From positions 1 through 26,018 of the forward strand of contig JAVVEH010000052.1 in the NCBI GenBank assembly GCA_032251435.1: DNA of 26,018 nucleotides. Reading direction: 5' to 3'. Of the stretch, positions 14,899 to 23,199 are shown piece by piece. The DNA is from JAVVEH01 sp032251435. GTDB taxonomy: Bacteria; Verrucomicrobiota; Lentisphaeria; Oligosphaerales; MVZH01. A program made the position numbers and the translations under genes. Within the stretch, counting starts at the first letter, position 1; every line of letters starts with the position of its first letter. The notes beneath the pieces were generated by a model. That model worked only from the letters and a program-made list of their open reading frames with translations, did no database searches and was not told the origin of the DNA.

Positions 14899-14927
14899 AA
14901 TATAGTACGTGTTTTGCTTCAACTCAA
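14899..14927 (-). promoter_or_regulatory. Sigma70-type promoter for the KamA-family gene
   Basis: On the minus strand TTGAGT (14927-14922) and TATATT (14904-14899) are separated by 17 bases. The transcript would start near 14892, about 43 bases before the ATG at 14849. The same interval separates the divergent trigger factor gene. Confidence 0.6.
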
Positions 14928-15040
14928 AACGTCATGGGTGGAGACAGCGATGTCACACCGGTTGTCCACTCATGAAAACACGCACAGAACCAAGCCCGCC
15001 ATGTATGGGGGCGTCAACAGACAGATGTAAGGATCGCGCT

Positions 15041-16372
15041 GTGGCTACCACTCACGAGATACCCGTCAATGTAGTTCGCGAAGAGCCGGCCCCCTGCCGG
15101 GTCAAACTGGATATTGAAGTGACCAAAGACACCATCCGTGATGTCATGGGTCGCGTGGAAAGCGAATTCCGCAAACACGCCCGCATTCCCGGTTTCAGGG
15201 AGGGCAAAGCGCCCCGGTCATTACTGAAACGCCATTACGGCCCCCGGATTCTGGAAGAGACCAAGGACCGCGTTCTCCGCAGTGGCGTACGATCCGCTTT
15301 GGCCGAGGCGGATGTCCAGCCATTGACGGTTCCGCAGATTGAAAATGAACAGCGATTAGCCGTCACAGAGGGCGAAGATTTTGTCTTCGCGGTGGAATTT
15401 GACGTGCCGCCGGTCTTTGAATTGCCTGATTACACGTCCCTTGACCTTCCCATCGAGGCCGCCGAAGTGGAAGAGGAAAAAGTGGAAAATTTCATTCAGG
15501 AGCTTTTGTCCACCCGGGTGTCGTATGACAAAGTGGACCGGGCGGCTCAGAAGGACGATCTGGTGAAAGCCAGTTATGAGGCGAAAATCGGGGGTGACAT
15601 GGATGTTCCCGCTTCAGCCAAGTTCCTCGCCGCCGCCACGGAAACGTGGGTGGCGCTCCGCGAGCCGGAGGTGCTCCCCGGCATCGCTGAAGCCTTGGTT
15701 GGCGTTGAAGCCGGCAGCGCGAAGGACATTGAGGTGTCATTTCCCGACGATTTCTATGAATCGGCCTTCGCCGGCAAGACTCTGACCTATCACGTTGATA
15801 TCATTGAAGTGCATGCCGCCAGCACACCGGAACTGACCGATGAGTTCGCCCGGGATCTGGGTGCGGAAAGCGCCGAGGACGTTCGGATGAAAGTCCGTTC
15901 AAACTTGGAAATGCAGGAGCAGCGGGAGAAGGCTGAAGCGGTTCGTCAGGCCGTGGTTGATCAGTTGTTGGACAAGGTGGACTTTGATGTCTCGCCGGCC
16001 TTGCACGCCCGGGAAAGCTATGACACCCTGGTCAACCTTTATCAGCAGGCGGCCCGTTCCGGTAAAAAAGAAGAGGACATTCAAGAGAACATCGACACCT
16101 TGCGTCGGCAAGCCGATGAACAAGCCACGGCCACGCTGAAGCGGCGGTTTATCTTGGAAAAGATAGCCGACGCGGAGGGCATTAAGATTGATCCATCCGA
16201 ATTAAACGCCACGATTCAAATGATGGCCCGGTACCAGAATGTGACAGAGAAAAAGGTTCTCCAGCGCCTGCGTGAATCCGGCCGTTTGTATGACCTGATG
16301 GACAGCCTCCGGGCCAATCACACCATTCAACGGATTATCGAACTGAACTCCGCGGACACCGCGGCGGAGTAG
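15041..16372 (+). CDS. tig: Trigger factor, ribosome-associated chaperone
   Basis: The 443-residue protein has the standard three-part layout. The N-terminal ribosome-binding domain holds the signature IPGFREGKAP, then LLKRHYGPRILEE. An FKBP-like prolyl isomerase region covers about 155-240, and a long helical C-terminal chaperone domain follows. The protein binds nascent chains at the ribosome exit. The GTG at 15041 is chosen because TAAGGAT lies directly upstream and the protein then begins at the family's usual point. The frame is open to 14909, but those residues are not family-like. The gene leads the clpP-clpX-hisE-hisG series, with 34 bp to clpP. Confidence 0.95.
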   Translation: MATTHEIPVNVVREEPAPCRVKLDIEVTKDTIRDVMGRVESEFRKHARIPGFREGKAPRSLLKRHYGPRILEETKDRVLRSGVRSALAEADVQPLTVPQIENEQRLAVTEGEDFVFAVEFDVPPVFELPDYTSLDLPIEAAEVEEEKVENFIQELLSTRVSYDKVDRAAQKDDLVKASYEAKIGGDMDVPASAKFLAAATETWVALREPEVLPGIAEALVGVEAGSAKDIEVSFPDDFYESAFAGKTLTYHVDIIEVHAASTPELTDEFARDLGAESAEDVRMKVRSNLEMQEQREKAEAVRQAVVDQLLDKVDFDVSPALHARESYDTLVNLYQQAARSGKKEEDIQENIDTLRRQADEQATATLKRRFILEKIADAEGIKIDPSELNATIQMMARYQNVTEKKVLQRLRESGRLYDLMDSLRANHTIQRIIELNSADTAAE

Positions 16373-16406
16373 TTCCCACCCTTTTACCGAAACCGGAGGC
16401 CGTCTC

Positions 16407-17000
16407 ATGGTTATCCCAATGGTTGTCGAGCAAACCGCTCATGGCGAGCGGGCCTTTGACATTTATTCCCGTTTGCTGAAAGACCGCATTGTTCTGCTGG
16501 GCACCCCGATTGACGACAATGTCGCCAACCTTCTGGTCGCTCAATTTCTATTTCTGCAAAGCGAGGATCCACGCAAAGACATCGAGTTTTACATTAACAG
16601 TCCCGGCGGCGCGGTCACGGCCGGCATGGCGATTTACGACACCATGCAAATGCTCAGTTGCGATGTGAAAACCTACTGTGTCGGCCAGGCGGCCAGCATG
16701 GGCGCCGTGCTGTTGGCGGCGGGCACCCGCGGCAAACGCTTCGCCTTGCCCAACGCCCGGATTATGATTCATCAGCCCCTGGGGGGCGCGGAAGGATCCG
16801 CTCAAGACATCCATATCCAAGCCACTGAAATCCTGCGCATGCGCAAGAATTTAAACAGCATCCTGGCTAAGCACACGGGAAAATCGGTCAAAAAGATTGA
16901 AACAGATTGTGACCGGGATTATTTCATGGACGCGGAGGAAGCCCGGAAATACGGATTGGTTGACGCCATTCTCAAGACCCGTTTGGAGAAAAAAGACTAA
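16407..17000 (+). CDS. clpP: ATP-dependent Clp protease proteolytic subunit
   Basis: This 197-residue protein has the catalytic triad S97 (GQAASMGAVLL), H122 (MIHQPLGG) and D171 (CDRDYFMDAEEA), plus FYINSPGG in the substrate-binding groove. It forms the double-heptamer peptidase that degrades substrates fed by ClpX. The ATG at 16407 has a strong GGAGG site upstream. Its stop codon overlaps the clpX start (TAATG), so the two are translationally coupled. Confidence 0.97.
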   Translation: MVIPMVVEQTAHGERAFDIYSRLLKDRIVLLGTPIDDNVANLLVAQFLFLQSEDPRKDIEFYINSPGGAVTAGMAIYDTMQMLSCDVKTYCVGQAASMGAVLLAAGTRGKRFALPNARIMIHQPLGGAEGSAQDIHIQATEILRMRKNLNSILAKHTGKSVKKIETDCDRDYFMDAEEARKYGLVDAILKTRLEKKD

Positions 17001-18298
17001 TGGCTCGAGACCACGAAGATTTTTGTTCCTTTTGCGGGCGCACCCATGCGGATGGCGCTCAACTGATCGCCAGTCCTGTGGGTGTGAACATCTGCGCGGA
17101 TTGCGTGGAACGGTGCGACCAAATGCTGAAACAGCAGGCGGGGCATGACGGCCAGGATGAGTCGGCACCCAGTCCGATCCCGGTGTTGGATGTGCCCAAG
17201 CCGGCGGATTTGAAGGCGTATCTGGATGACTATGTGGTTGGCCAGGACTACGTCAAACGGGTGCTGTCCGTGGGGGTGCACAATCACTACAAACGGCTGC
17301 AACACCTGCGGGAAAACGCCGCCGCCGGTGGCGTTCCGGAAGTGGAAATAGAAAAAAGCAACATTGTGCTGGTGGGGCCGACGGGATCGGGAAAAACCCT
17401 TCTGGCGCGCACCCTGGCCCGGCGCCTGGATGTCCCCTTCGCCATCACCGACGCCACCACCCTGACCGAGGCCGGTTATGTGGGAGAAGATGTCGAGAAC
17501 ATTCTTCTCCGCCTGGTCCAGGCGGCGGATTATGACGTGGGGCGGGCGCAAGTCGGCATTATCTATGTGGATGAAATCGACAAAATCGCCCGGCGGACGG
17601 AGAATGTCTCCATCACCCGCGATGTTTCCGGAGAAGGTGTGCAGCAGGCGCTGTTGAAAATTCTCGAGGGCACTATCGCCAATGTGCCGCCCAAAGGCGG
17701 TCGAAAACATCCGAATCAAGAGTATCTAAAAATAGACACATCGCATATTTTGTTTATCTGTTCAGGGGCCTTTATCGGCTTGGACCAGATGATCAAACGC
17801 CGCGTTGGCAAGCGCGTGCTGGGGTTCGGCGGCAATGATGCGGACAGCCTGGAAACACTGGACATTCTCCAGTCCAAAGATATCCTCACCCATATCGAGC
17901 CTGAAGATCTTATCAAATATGGCCTCATTCCTGAATTTATCGGGCGGTTGCCCATTGTGGCGCATCTACAGGAACTCACGGAAGATGACTTGATTCATAT
18001 TCTCACGTCCACCCGGAACGCGATCATCAAGCAATATCAACACTTGCTGAAAATGGAAGGGGTGACATTGACCTTTGATGACTCCGCTCTGAAAGCCTTG
18101 GCCCGCCAAGCCCTCAAGCGCGGAACCGGGGCCCGCGGACTCCGCGCGATTTTGGAACACCTGATGGTGAATATCATGTTTGACATCCCGTCCCGGAAAG
18201 ATGTCGACACATGCACGATCACCGCTGATGTCGTCAATGGGAACAGTGAACCCTTGTTAACATTAAGGCGGAAACCCAAAGCGAAAAAGAGCGCTTGA
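17000..18298 (+). CDS. clpX: ClpX, ATPase subunit of the ClpXP protease
   Basis: The protein has 432 residues. The N-terminal zinc-binding domain has C9, C12, C32 and C35. The AAA+ core has Walker A GPTGSGKT (126-133), Walker B IIYVDEID (187-194) and the GEGVQQALLKILEGT segment. The C-terminal small domain includes RGTGARGLRAILE. ClpX unfolds tagged or native substrates and threads them into ClpP. The ATG shares a base with the clpP stop. The TGA (18296-18298) shares a base with the hisE ATG. Confidence 0.97.
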   Translation: MARDHEDFCSFCGRTHADGAQLIASPVGVNICADCVERCDQMLKQQAGHDGQDESAPSPIPVLDVPKPADLKAYLDDYVVGQDYVKRVLSVGVHNHYKRLQHLRENAAAGGVPEVEIEKSNIVLVGPTGSGKTLLARTLARRLDVPFAITDATTLTEAGYVGEDVENILLRLVQAADYDVGRAQVGIIYVDEIDKIARRTENVSITRDVSGEGVQQALLKILEGTIANVPPKGGRKHPNQEYLKIDTSHILFICSGAFIGLDQMIKRRVGKRVLGFGGNDADSLETLDILQSKDILTHIEPEDLIKYGLIPEFIGRLPIVAHLQELTEDDLIHILTSTRNAIIKQYQHLLKMEGVTLTFDDSALKALARQALKRGTGARGLRAILEHLMVNIMFDIPSRKDVDTCTITADVVNGNSEPLLTLRRKPKAKKSA

Positions 18299-18561
18299 TG
18301 AAAACATTTGAAGACCTCTTCGCGGAATTATCGCGGAAAATCGCCGCCCAGGATCCCGCCTCCGGCAGTGTGAAGCTGCATGCCGAAGGCGTGCACGCCA
18401 TTGGCAAAAAGGTCATGGAGGAAGCGGGGGAAGTCTGGATGGCCGCCGAATATGAGGGCAGGGAAAAAACCGCCGAGGAGATTTCACAACTGCTGTACCA
18501 CCTGCAATTGATGATGCTGGCCTCCGATCTGACATTGGACGACGTGTACCGGTATTTGTAG
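18298..18561 (+). CDS. hisE: Phosphoribosyl-ATP pyrophosphatase
   Basis: The 87-residue protein is single-domain HisE, not fused to HisI. Typical features are SGSVKLHAEG, IGKKVMEEAGEVWMAA and EEISQLLYHLQLMML, the metal-binding helical pyrophosphohydrolase core. It carries out step 2 of histidine synthesis, converting phosphoribosyl-ATP to phosphoribosyl-AMP. The ATG overlaps the clpX stop by one base (TGATG). A TTG three bases earlier is a less likely start. hisG, the step 1 gene, follows after 97 bp. Confidence 0.92.
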   Translation: MKTFEDLFAELSRKIAAQDPASGSVKLHAEGVHAIGKKVMEEAGEVWMAAEYEGREKTAEEISQLLYHLQLMMLASDLTLDDVYRYL

Positions 18562-18658
18562 AGCGGCAATCAAGACTAGGCCGGGGGTCCCCTGCCCGGC
18601 AGACACAGGCGAATTGTCAAGGCAAAAAACAGCGCAACCAACGAACTGAAAAACCGAC

Positions 18659-19510
18659 ATGTTAAAAATAGCTCTCCCAAATAAAGGCTCCTTATCCGAG
18701 GGAGCTATCCAACTTGTTTCCGACGCGGGATACCAGTGTAAACGCGGCGGCCGCGAGCTGACGTTGCCGGATCCTAAAAACGATGTGGAATTTATTTTTC
18801 TGAGGCCGTGTGACATTCCGGTCTATATCGGGGGGGGCATTATTGAGATCGGCATCAGCGGGCGCGATCTGGCCTTGGACAGCCAAGCCCCCTTCGCGGA
18901 GATTCTGGCTTTGGGGTTTGGCAAATCCACCTTCCGTTACGCTGTGCCGAAGGACTCCGATTTAACGCCGGAGCGATTTGGCGGTTTGCGCGTCGCCACA
19001 TCGTATCCCAACTTGGTCAAAGCGGATATGGCCGCCCGGGGAGTCACAGCCACGACCGTCCGCTTGGACGGCGCGGTCGAGGTCTCTGTCCGTTTGGGTG
19101 TCGCGGACGCGATCGCCGATGTTGTTCAAACCGGACGTACGCTCGTCGAAGCCGGCTTAAAAGTTGTCGGCGATCCGGTTCTTGAATCAGAAGCTGTCGT
19201 CTTGGCGGCGGATGCGGATATTGTGGGAAAAAACGCGGAAGTCGCGGCGTTTATCCGGCGCTTGCGGGGCATCGTCGTAGCCCGCGATTTTGTCATGGTC
19301 GAATACGATGTCCCCGATCAGTACCTGGCTGAAGCCTGCGCCATCACGCCCGGCATTGAGTCACCCACGGTTTCTCCTCTCAGCGAACCGGACTGGAAAG
19401 CGGTGAAATCCATGGCCCGGAAAAAGGATGTCAATCGCATCATGGACGCCTTGGCCGAATTGGGCGCCAAGGGGATTATCATCACGGATATCCGCACCTG
19501 CCGGATTTAA
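18659..19510 (+). CDS. hisG: ATP phosphoribosyltransferase, long form
   Basis: This 283-residue protein is the long HisG type. The catalytic core has LKIALPNKGSLSEGA at the start, GISGRDLALD, and the phosphate-binding run from ADAIADVVQTGRTL. The last 75 or so residues match the ACT-like regulatory domain that mediates histidine feedback inhibition, ending GAKGIIITDIRTCRI. It condenses ATP and PRPP in the first step of histidine synthesis. Long-form HisG works without HisZ. The ATG at 18659 lacks a clear ribosome site. The gap before it holds a GC-rich hairpin at 18580-18600 (GCCGGG/CCCGGC). A tandem array begins one base after the stop codon. Confidence 0.95.
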   Translation: MLKIALPNKGSLSEGAIQLVSDAGYQCKRGGRELTLPDPKNDVEFIFLRPCDIPVYIGGGIIEIGISGRDLALDSQAPFAEILALGFGKSTFRYAVPKDSDLTPERFGGLRVATSYPNLVKADMAARGVTATTVRLDGAVEVSVRLGVADAIADVVQTGRTLVEAGLKVVGDPVLESEAVVLAADADIVGKNAEVAAFIRRLRGIVVARDFVMVEYDVPDQYLAEACAITPGIESPTVSPLSEPDWKAVKSMARKKDVNRIMDALAELGAKGIIITDIRTCRI

Positions 19511-19511
19511 G

Positions 19512-19596
19512 GCGTGACGGCGTGAAGCGTGACGGCGTGACGGCGTGACAGCGTGAAGCGTGACAGCGTGACGGCGTGAAGCGTGACGGCGTGACG
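19512..19596 (+). repeat. Tandem array of 8- and 7-bp units directly after hisG
   Basis: Eleven units of GCGTGACG/GCGTGACA (8 bp) or GCGTGAA (7 bp) follow one another in the order 8-7-8-8-8-7-8-8-7-8-8. The array begins one base after the hisG stop (19508-19510). Unlike the 9-bp arrays it does not keep a three-base phase. Confidence 0.93.
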
Positions 19597-19669
19597 TTTC
19601 ACGACTTCTACGACTTTCACGACTTCTACGACTTTCACGACTTCTACGACTTTCACGACTTCTACGACT
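19597..19669 (-). repeat. 18-bp higher-order array (alternating 9-bp units) running into a gap
   Basis: TTTCACGAC and TTCTACGAC alternate strictly, giving four 18-bp copies, and the array continues into the gap. A last partial unit (TTCACGACT) resumes at 19770. Read on the minus strand the units are GTCGTGAAA and GTCGTAGAA, the same family as the GAAAGTCGT array at 2470-2689. The orientation is opposite to the GCGTGA-type array that precedes it. Confidence 0.93.
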
Positions 19670-19769
19670 NNNNNNNNNNNNNNNNNNNNNNNNNNNNNNN
19701 NNNNNNNNNNNNNNNNNNNNNNNNNNNNNNNNNNNNNNNNNNNNNNNNNNNNNNNNNNNNNNNNNNNNN
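19670..19769. other. Assembly gap of 100 N
   Basis: Exactly 100 unknown bases inside the tandem array between hisG and tgt. The real array length, and any tgt promoter in it, are unknown. Confidence 0.97.
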
Positions 19770-19801
19770 TTCACGACTTCAGTCTTCACCCCTCATCCCT
19801 C

Positions 19802-20911
19802 ATGAATATGCCCTATACACTGCTTAAAAAAGATGACACAACCGCCGCCCGTCTAGGCCGTTTGAGGACGGCTCATTACGACATTGAGACACCCATTTTC
19901 ATGCCGGTGGGGACTCAGGGAACGGTGAAATCTCTCGCTCCGTGTGAGTTGCGTGATCTTGGCGCCCAAATCATCCTGGGCAACACCTACCACCTCAACC
20001 TGCGCCCCGGAATGGACATCATGGCCGGAGCGGGGGGATTGCACGCCTTCATGGGGTGGGATCGAGCCATTCTCACCGACAGTGGCGGTTACCAAGTCTT
20101 CAGCTTGAGTAAGCTCCGGAAGCTCACCCCCGAAGGCGTTCATTTCCAATCCCATATCGATGGCTCGCCGTTATTTCTCGGACCCCGGGAGGCGATGGCG
20201 ATTCAACGAACGATTGGTTCCGATATCGCCATGGTCTTTGATGAATGCACCCCCTACCCCTGCACGCATGAGGAAGCGGCCAAATCCCTGGCGCTCACAC
20301 TAGACTGGGCCCGTCGCTGCAAAGACCAGCCGCGCGCGGACGGTCAGTTGGTTTTCGGGATTGTCCAAGGGGGCATGTATGAAGATCTTCGCCGGGAATC
20401 CTTGGCGGCGCTGGTGGATATTGGTTTTGACGGATACGCCGTGGGGGGACTCAGTGTGGGGGAACCGGAAGACAATATGTTTCGTGTTTTAGACGCCATC
20501 GCCGACACCATGCCGGCCGCCGCGCCCCGCTACCTCATGGGTGTCGGGACACCCCCGCAAATTGTGGAAGCCGTGGCCCGCGGCATCGACATGTTCGACT
20601 GTGTTTTACCCACGCGCCAGGCGCGGCATGGAACCGCCTACACCGCTGATGGCCCGATTCCGGTTAAAGCGGGCCGTTATAAAGCGGATTTCACGCCGAT
20701 TGAGGAAGGATGCGCCTGCTATACCTGCCGCACTTTCACCAAAGCGTACCTGCGGCATTTGCTCAATGTGAACGAACTCTTAGGGCATCGGCTCATGACT
20801 GTTCACAACACGCATTTTTATTTAAATCTCACGAGACAGATTCGAACCCACATCGCCGCGGGGTCTTTCGGCGCGTTCCGGTCCGCGTTCATCACCCGTT
20901 ATCACGGATAA
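19802..20911 (+). CDS. tgt: tRNA-guanine transglycosylase (queuosine synthesis)
   Basis: The protein has 369 residues, full length. D93 in TDSGGYQVFSL is the general acid/base. D266 in DMFDCVLPTR is the nucleophile. The zinc site is C304, C306, C309 and H335 (CACYTC, then TVHNTH). The enzyme swaps guanine 34 for preQ1 in tRNAs with GUN anticodons. The ATG at 19802 is used; an in-frame ATG at 19808 is an alternative. Only 32 bp of known sequence separate the start from the assembly gap. The 3' end overlaps the convergent histidine kinase gene by 20 bp. Confidence 0.96.
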   Translation: MNMPYTLLKKDDTTAARLGRLRTAHYDIETPIFMPVGTQGTVKSLAPCELRDLGAQIILGNTYHLNLRPGMDIMAGAGGLHAFMGWDRAILTDSGGYQVFSLSKLRKLTPEGVHFQSHIDGSPLFLGPREAMAIQRTIGSDIAMVFDECTPYPCTHEEAAKSLALTLDWARRCKDQPRADGQLVFGIVQGGMYEDLRRESLAALVDIGFDGYAVGGLSVGEPEDNMFRVLDAIADTMPAAAPRYLMGVGTPPQIVEAVARGIDMFDCVLPTRQARHGTAYTADGPIPVKAGRYKADFTPIEEGCACYTCRTFTKAYLRHLLNVNELLGHRLMTVHNTHFYLNLTRQIRTHIAAGSFGAFRSAFITRYHG

Positions 20912-22553
20912 ACGGCTCTTTTTCCAAAACGTCCCGGACCCGGGCAAGCAGCTCGTTAAATCGAAACGGTTTACGAATAAGTTCAAAGCCGTCCTCATTC
21001 ACGCCGTGATCATCCAAAATATCCCCCGCGTAACCTGACATGAACAGAACTTTTATATCAGGAGTTACTTTAATGATTTCATTATACAGTTCAACCCCGT
21101 CCATTCTCGGCATAACCACATCAGACAGCAACATATCAATATCATCCTCAGCGATCAAGGCTTTATCCAGCGCGTCTTGACCATCCACCGCCTCAATCAC
21201 TTTAAACCCGTTTCGTGTCAGTGTCTCACACGCCAACCGCCTGACCATGGCGTCATCCTCAGCCACCAGAACCGTCTGCCCTTCGCCAAATGATTTTTTC
21301 GGTTTGCGTTTACTGGGTTGGACAACCGGACTCAGGGTCTCGATTTTCTCCGGGCGGGCGCATTGAGGCAGACAGACGCTGAAGGTGGTTCCCCGGTGCG
21401 AGTCCGAGGTGAACCAAATATATCCATTATGCTGGGAAACAGTGCCATAAACCATGGACAACCCCAGTCCGGTGCCTTTTCCCTTTAATTTTGTCGTGAA
21501 AAACGGCTCAAAAACTCGATCCTGAATGTCCGTGGCAATCCCCGTGCCGGTGTCACTCACACTCAAGACCACATAATCTCCGGGCGGCACCGTCTGGTGG
21601 CGGAAGATGTGTTCCTCAGCGAAAGTGACATTTTCCGCGGAGACGCGCAGCGTTCCGCCTTTTGGCATGGCGTCCACCGCGTTGGAGATTAAATTCAAAC
21701 AGACTTGCAGGATTTGCGCCGCGTCCGCTTTCACCGGGGACAATTCCGGCGCGATGTCAAAGGCATAGTCAATGTCTTCCCGGATGATTCGAGAGGCCAT
21801 ATCCTGCACGCGTTTCAAGGTGGTCTGAAAGTCAATGACCGTCATTTCCAGCACCTGTTTACGGGCGAAAGACAGCAATTCGCGCGTCAATTCCCGGGCC
21901 GAATCGGCGGACTCATGGATCGCCCGCAGCCGGGGTTCAAACGGAGACCCCGGCGCGACATCCTCCAGCATCATTTCCGTGTACCCGACAATGGGGGTTA
22001 AGAGATTGTTAAAATCATGAGCCACCCCCGCCGCCAGTTGCCCGATCGCTTCCATTTTTTGCGCTTGCTGATACCGTTGTTCAGATTTCAGCAACGCTTG
22101 TTCCACTTTTTTCCGCCGGAAAATGGATGCCGTCAACGCCATAACTAAGCACAATAGTGTCAAAAAAACAAGCGCCAGACACCAAGCCGCTTTTTTATGC
22201 TCATGATACATGGCGGCGGTCCGGCAGATCACCGCGCCGACCGGCGACAGGCGGTTGGCGGACACGTCATGCCGTCGCGGTTCCGTGACATCAGACACAA
22301 CAGCATTCCGCGTTTCTGTTTCGATGGCGGCCGCCGCCGGTATCCCGGGAACACTCTTCGCCACCATGCTCATAGCTGTTGTCAGTCTCCTCCCATACCC
22401 TTTTATCATACCGCCCATCCGATCAGCTTGGTGATAAGCATGCGGGAGGCATACCGCCGCGGCGCGGCGCGGCGGCGGGTTGGCTTCAGCCCGTTGGGCG
22501 GACCACGACACGCCAAGAAACAAAAGCGTGGCAAACGTTCTAAAAAAAACCAT
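20892..22553 (-). CDS. Membrane hybrid histidine kinase (HisKA-HATPase-REC)
   Basis: The protein has 553 residues from the ATG at 22553, which is preceded by AGGG and starts a signal-like segment (MVFFRTFATLLFLGVSWSAQ). A short periplasmic region of about 95 residues follows, then one membrane helix (about 121-145), a HisKA domain with H179 in GVAHDFNNLL, an HATPase domain (N291 in LISNAVDAMP; SDTGTGIA; GKGTGLGLSMVYG) and a C-terminal receiver with D478 (LLSDVVMPRMDG) and K528. No output domain is attached, so phosphate probably passes to a separate protein. The sensed signal is unknown. A frame upstream to 22658 is open but less likely. The sequence encoding the first periplasmic residues contains a GC-only low-complexity run. 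Confidence 0.9.
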   Translation of the reverse strand: MVFFRTFATLLFLGVSWSAQRAEANPPPRRAAAVCLPHAYHQADRMGGMIKGYGRRLTTAMSMVAKSVPGIPAAAAIETETRNAVVSDVTEPRRHDVSANRLSPVGAVICRTAAMYHEHKKAAWCLALVFLTLLCLVMALTASIFRRKKVEQALLKSEQRYQQAQKMEAIGQLAAGVAHDFNNLLTPIVGYTEMMLEDVAPGSPFEPRLRAIHESADSARELTRELLSFARKQVLEMTVIDFQTTLKRVQDMASRIIREDIDYAFDIAPELSPVKADAAQILQVCLNLISNAVDAMPKGGTLRVSAENVTFAEEHIFRHQTVPPGDYVVLSVSDTGTGIATDIQDRVFEPFFTTKLKGKGTGLGLSMVYGTVSQHNGYIWFTSDSHRGTTFSVCLPQCARPEKIETLSPVVQPSKRKPKKSFGEGQTVLVAEDDAMVRRLACETLTRNGFKVIEAVDGQDALDKALIAEDDIDMLLSDVVMPRMDGVELYNEIIKVTPDIKVLFMSGYAGDILDDHGVNEDGFELIRKPFRFNELLARVRDVLEKEPFIRDNG

Positions 22554-23110
22554 TGACAACCCTGAATTGCAGTGATTCCGGAAGCGGCGGCCCGTCAGTC
22601 GGGCGGACAGAGATCCGGCCTTACTTTTGAAAAGCCCTTCTGCCCTTAATCTACTCATTTTACGTGCGATTTCAAGGGTCGTGTCGGCATCGAGGAGTCA
22701 TCGGTTCGTGGCCGGGGCGTAGGCCGGGGCTCTTTGCCCGGCTATGCCTTAAGACAGTCGGCCTTGGAAGACCGCCTAATGGTTGTCAACAAATTGATTG
22801 GCCAACAAAAGAGCCGACTTAAAGTCGGTACACCAACCTGGGATGCCGACACTTTCTGTTACGATTACACACACGTTGGTGTACCGGCTTCAGCCGGAAA
22901 AGGGTGGCGCGACCGCCCATAGAAAAGAAGTTCGAAATGGCTGTTCATTTTTCTTACAACCATAAGACTGGACTCAAACGGGGATGCCGCGCCGACAGGA
23001 ATGCGGATAGGGAAGGACACGCTAAAGCGCGGACTACGTACAAAGTTCCGGACACCGGCCCTGGGAACAGCCTAACGAAACGCTGTTTGCCTTCCCCCCG
23101 TTCGGGGCGG
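22554..23110. other. Gene-free stretch with palindromic repeats
   Basis: No supportable gene is seen between the histidine kinase start and the terminator at 23111. A hairpin GCCGGG/CCCGGC lies at 22723-22742. The inverted REP-like pair lies at 22807-22902. Short open frames across the stretch have no recognisable content. Confidence 0.6.
22807..22902. repeat. Inverted pair of REP-like elements (REPIN/BIME-like)
   Basis: The left element at 22807-22837 has the palindrome CCGACTT-A-AAGTCGG (22814-22828) followed by TACACCAAC. The right element at 22875-22902 begins GTTGGTGTA and has the palindrome CCGGCT-TC-AGCCGG (22884-22897), then AAAAG. The two face each other, 37 bp apart. The right one is nearly identical to the copy at 2778-2805. 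This head-to-head layout is that of REPINs moved by RAYT transposases. Confidence 0.8.
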
Positions 23111-23154
23111 AAAAAAAAGCTGTCAAACCGGCTCATTAAAGCCGATTTGACAGC
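23111..23154 (-). terminator. Intrinsic terminator after the repeat-protein gene
   Basis: On the minus strand a 15-bp stem (arms 23140-23154 and 23119-23133, one G-U pair) around a 6-base loop is followed directly by eight T residues (complement of 23111-23118). It lies 46 bp past the stop of the large repeat protein. A second small hairpin, GATACC/GGTATC, lies at 23172-23191. Confidence 0.9.
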
Positions 23155-23199
23155 GATCCAATCCCGATGCTGATACCAAAAGGCTGGTATCGTCACCGA

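Noticed and set aside
14850..14900. TTG start adding 17 residues to the KamA-family enzyme
   Set aside because: It overlaps the -10 box of a well-spaced promoter, so it would not be on the transcript.
173..19669. The tandem arrays as CRISPR arrays
   Set aside because: Units are 7-18 bp and directly abutting, with no unique spacers, and no cas genes are present.
22904..23173. 89-codon plus-strand frame before the repeat-protein terminator
   Set aside because: It runs through the terminator hairpin and its T-run, and has no recognisable content.
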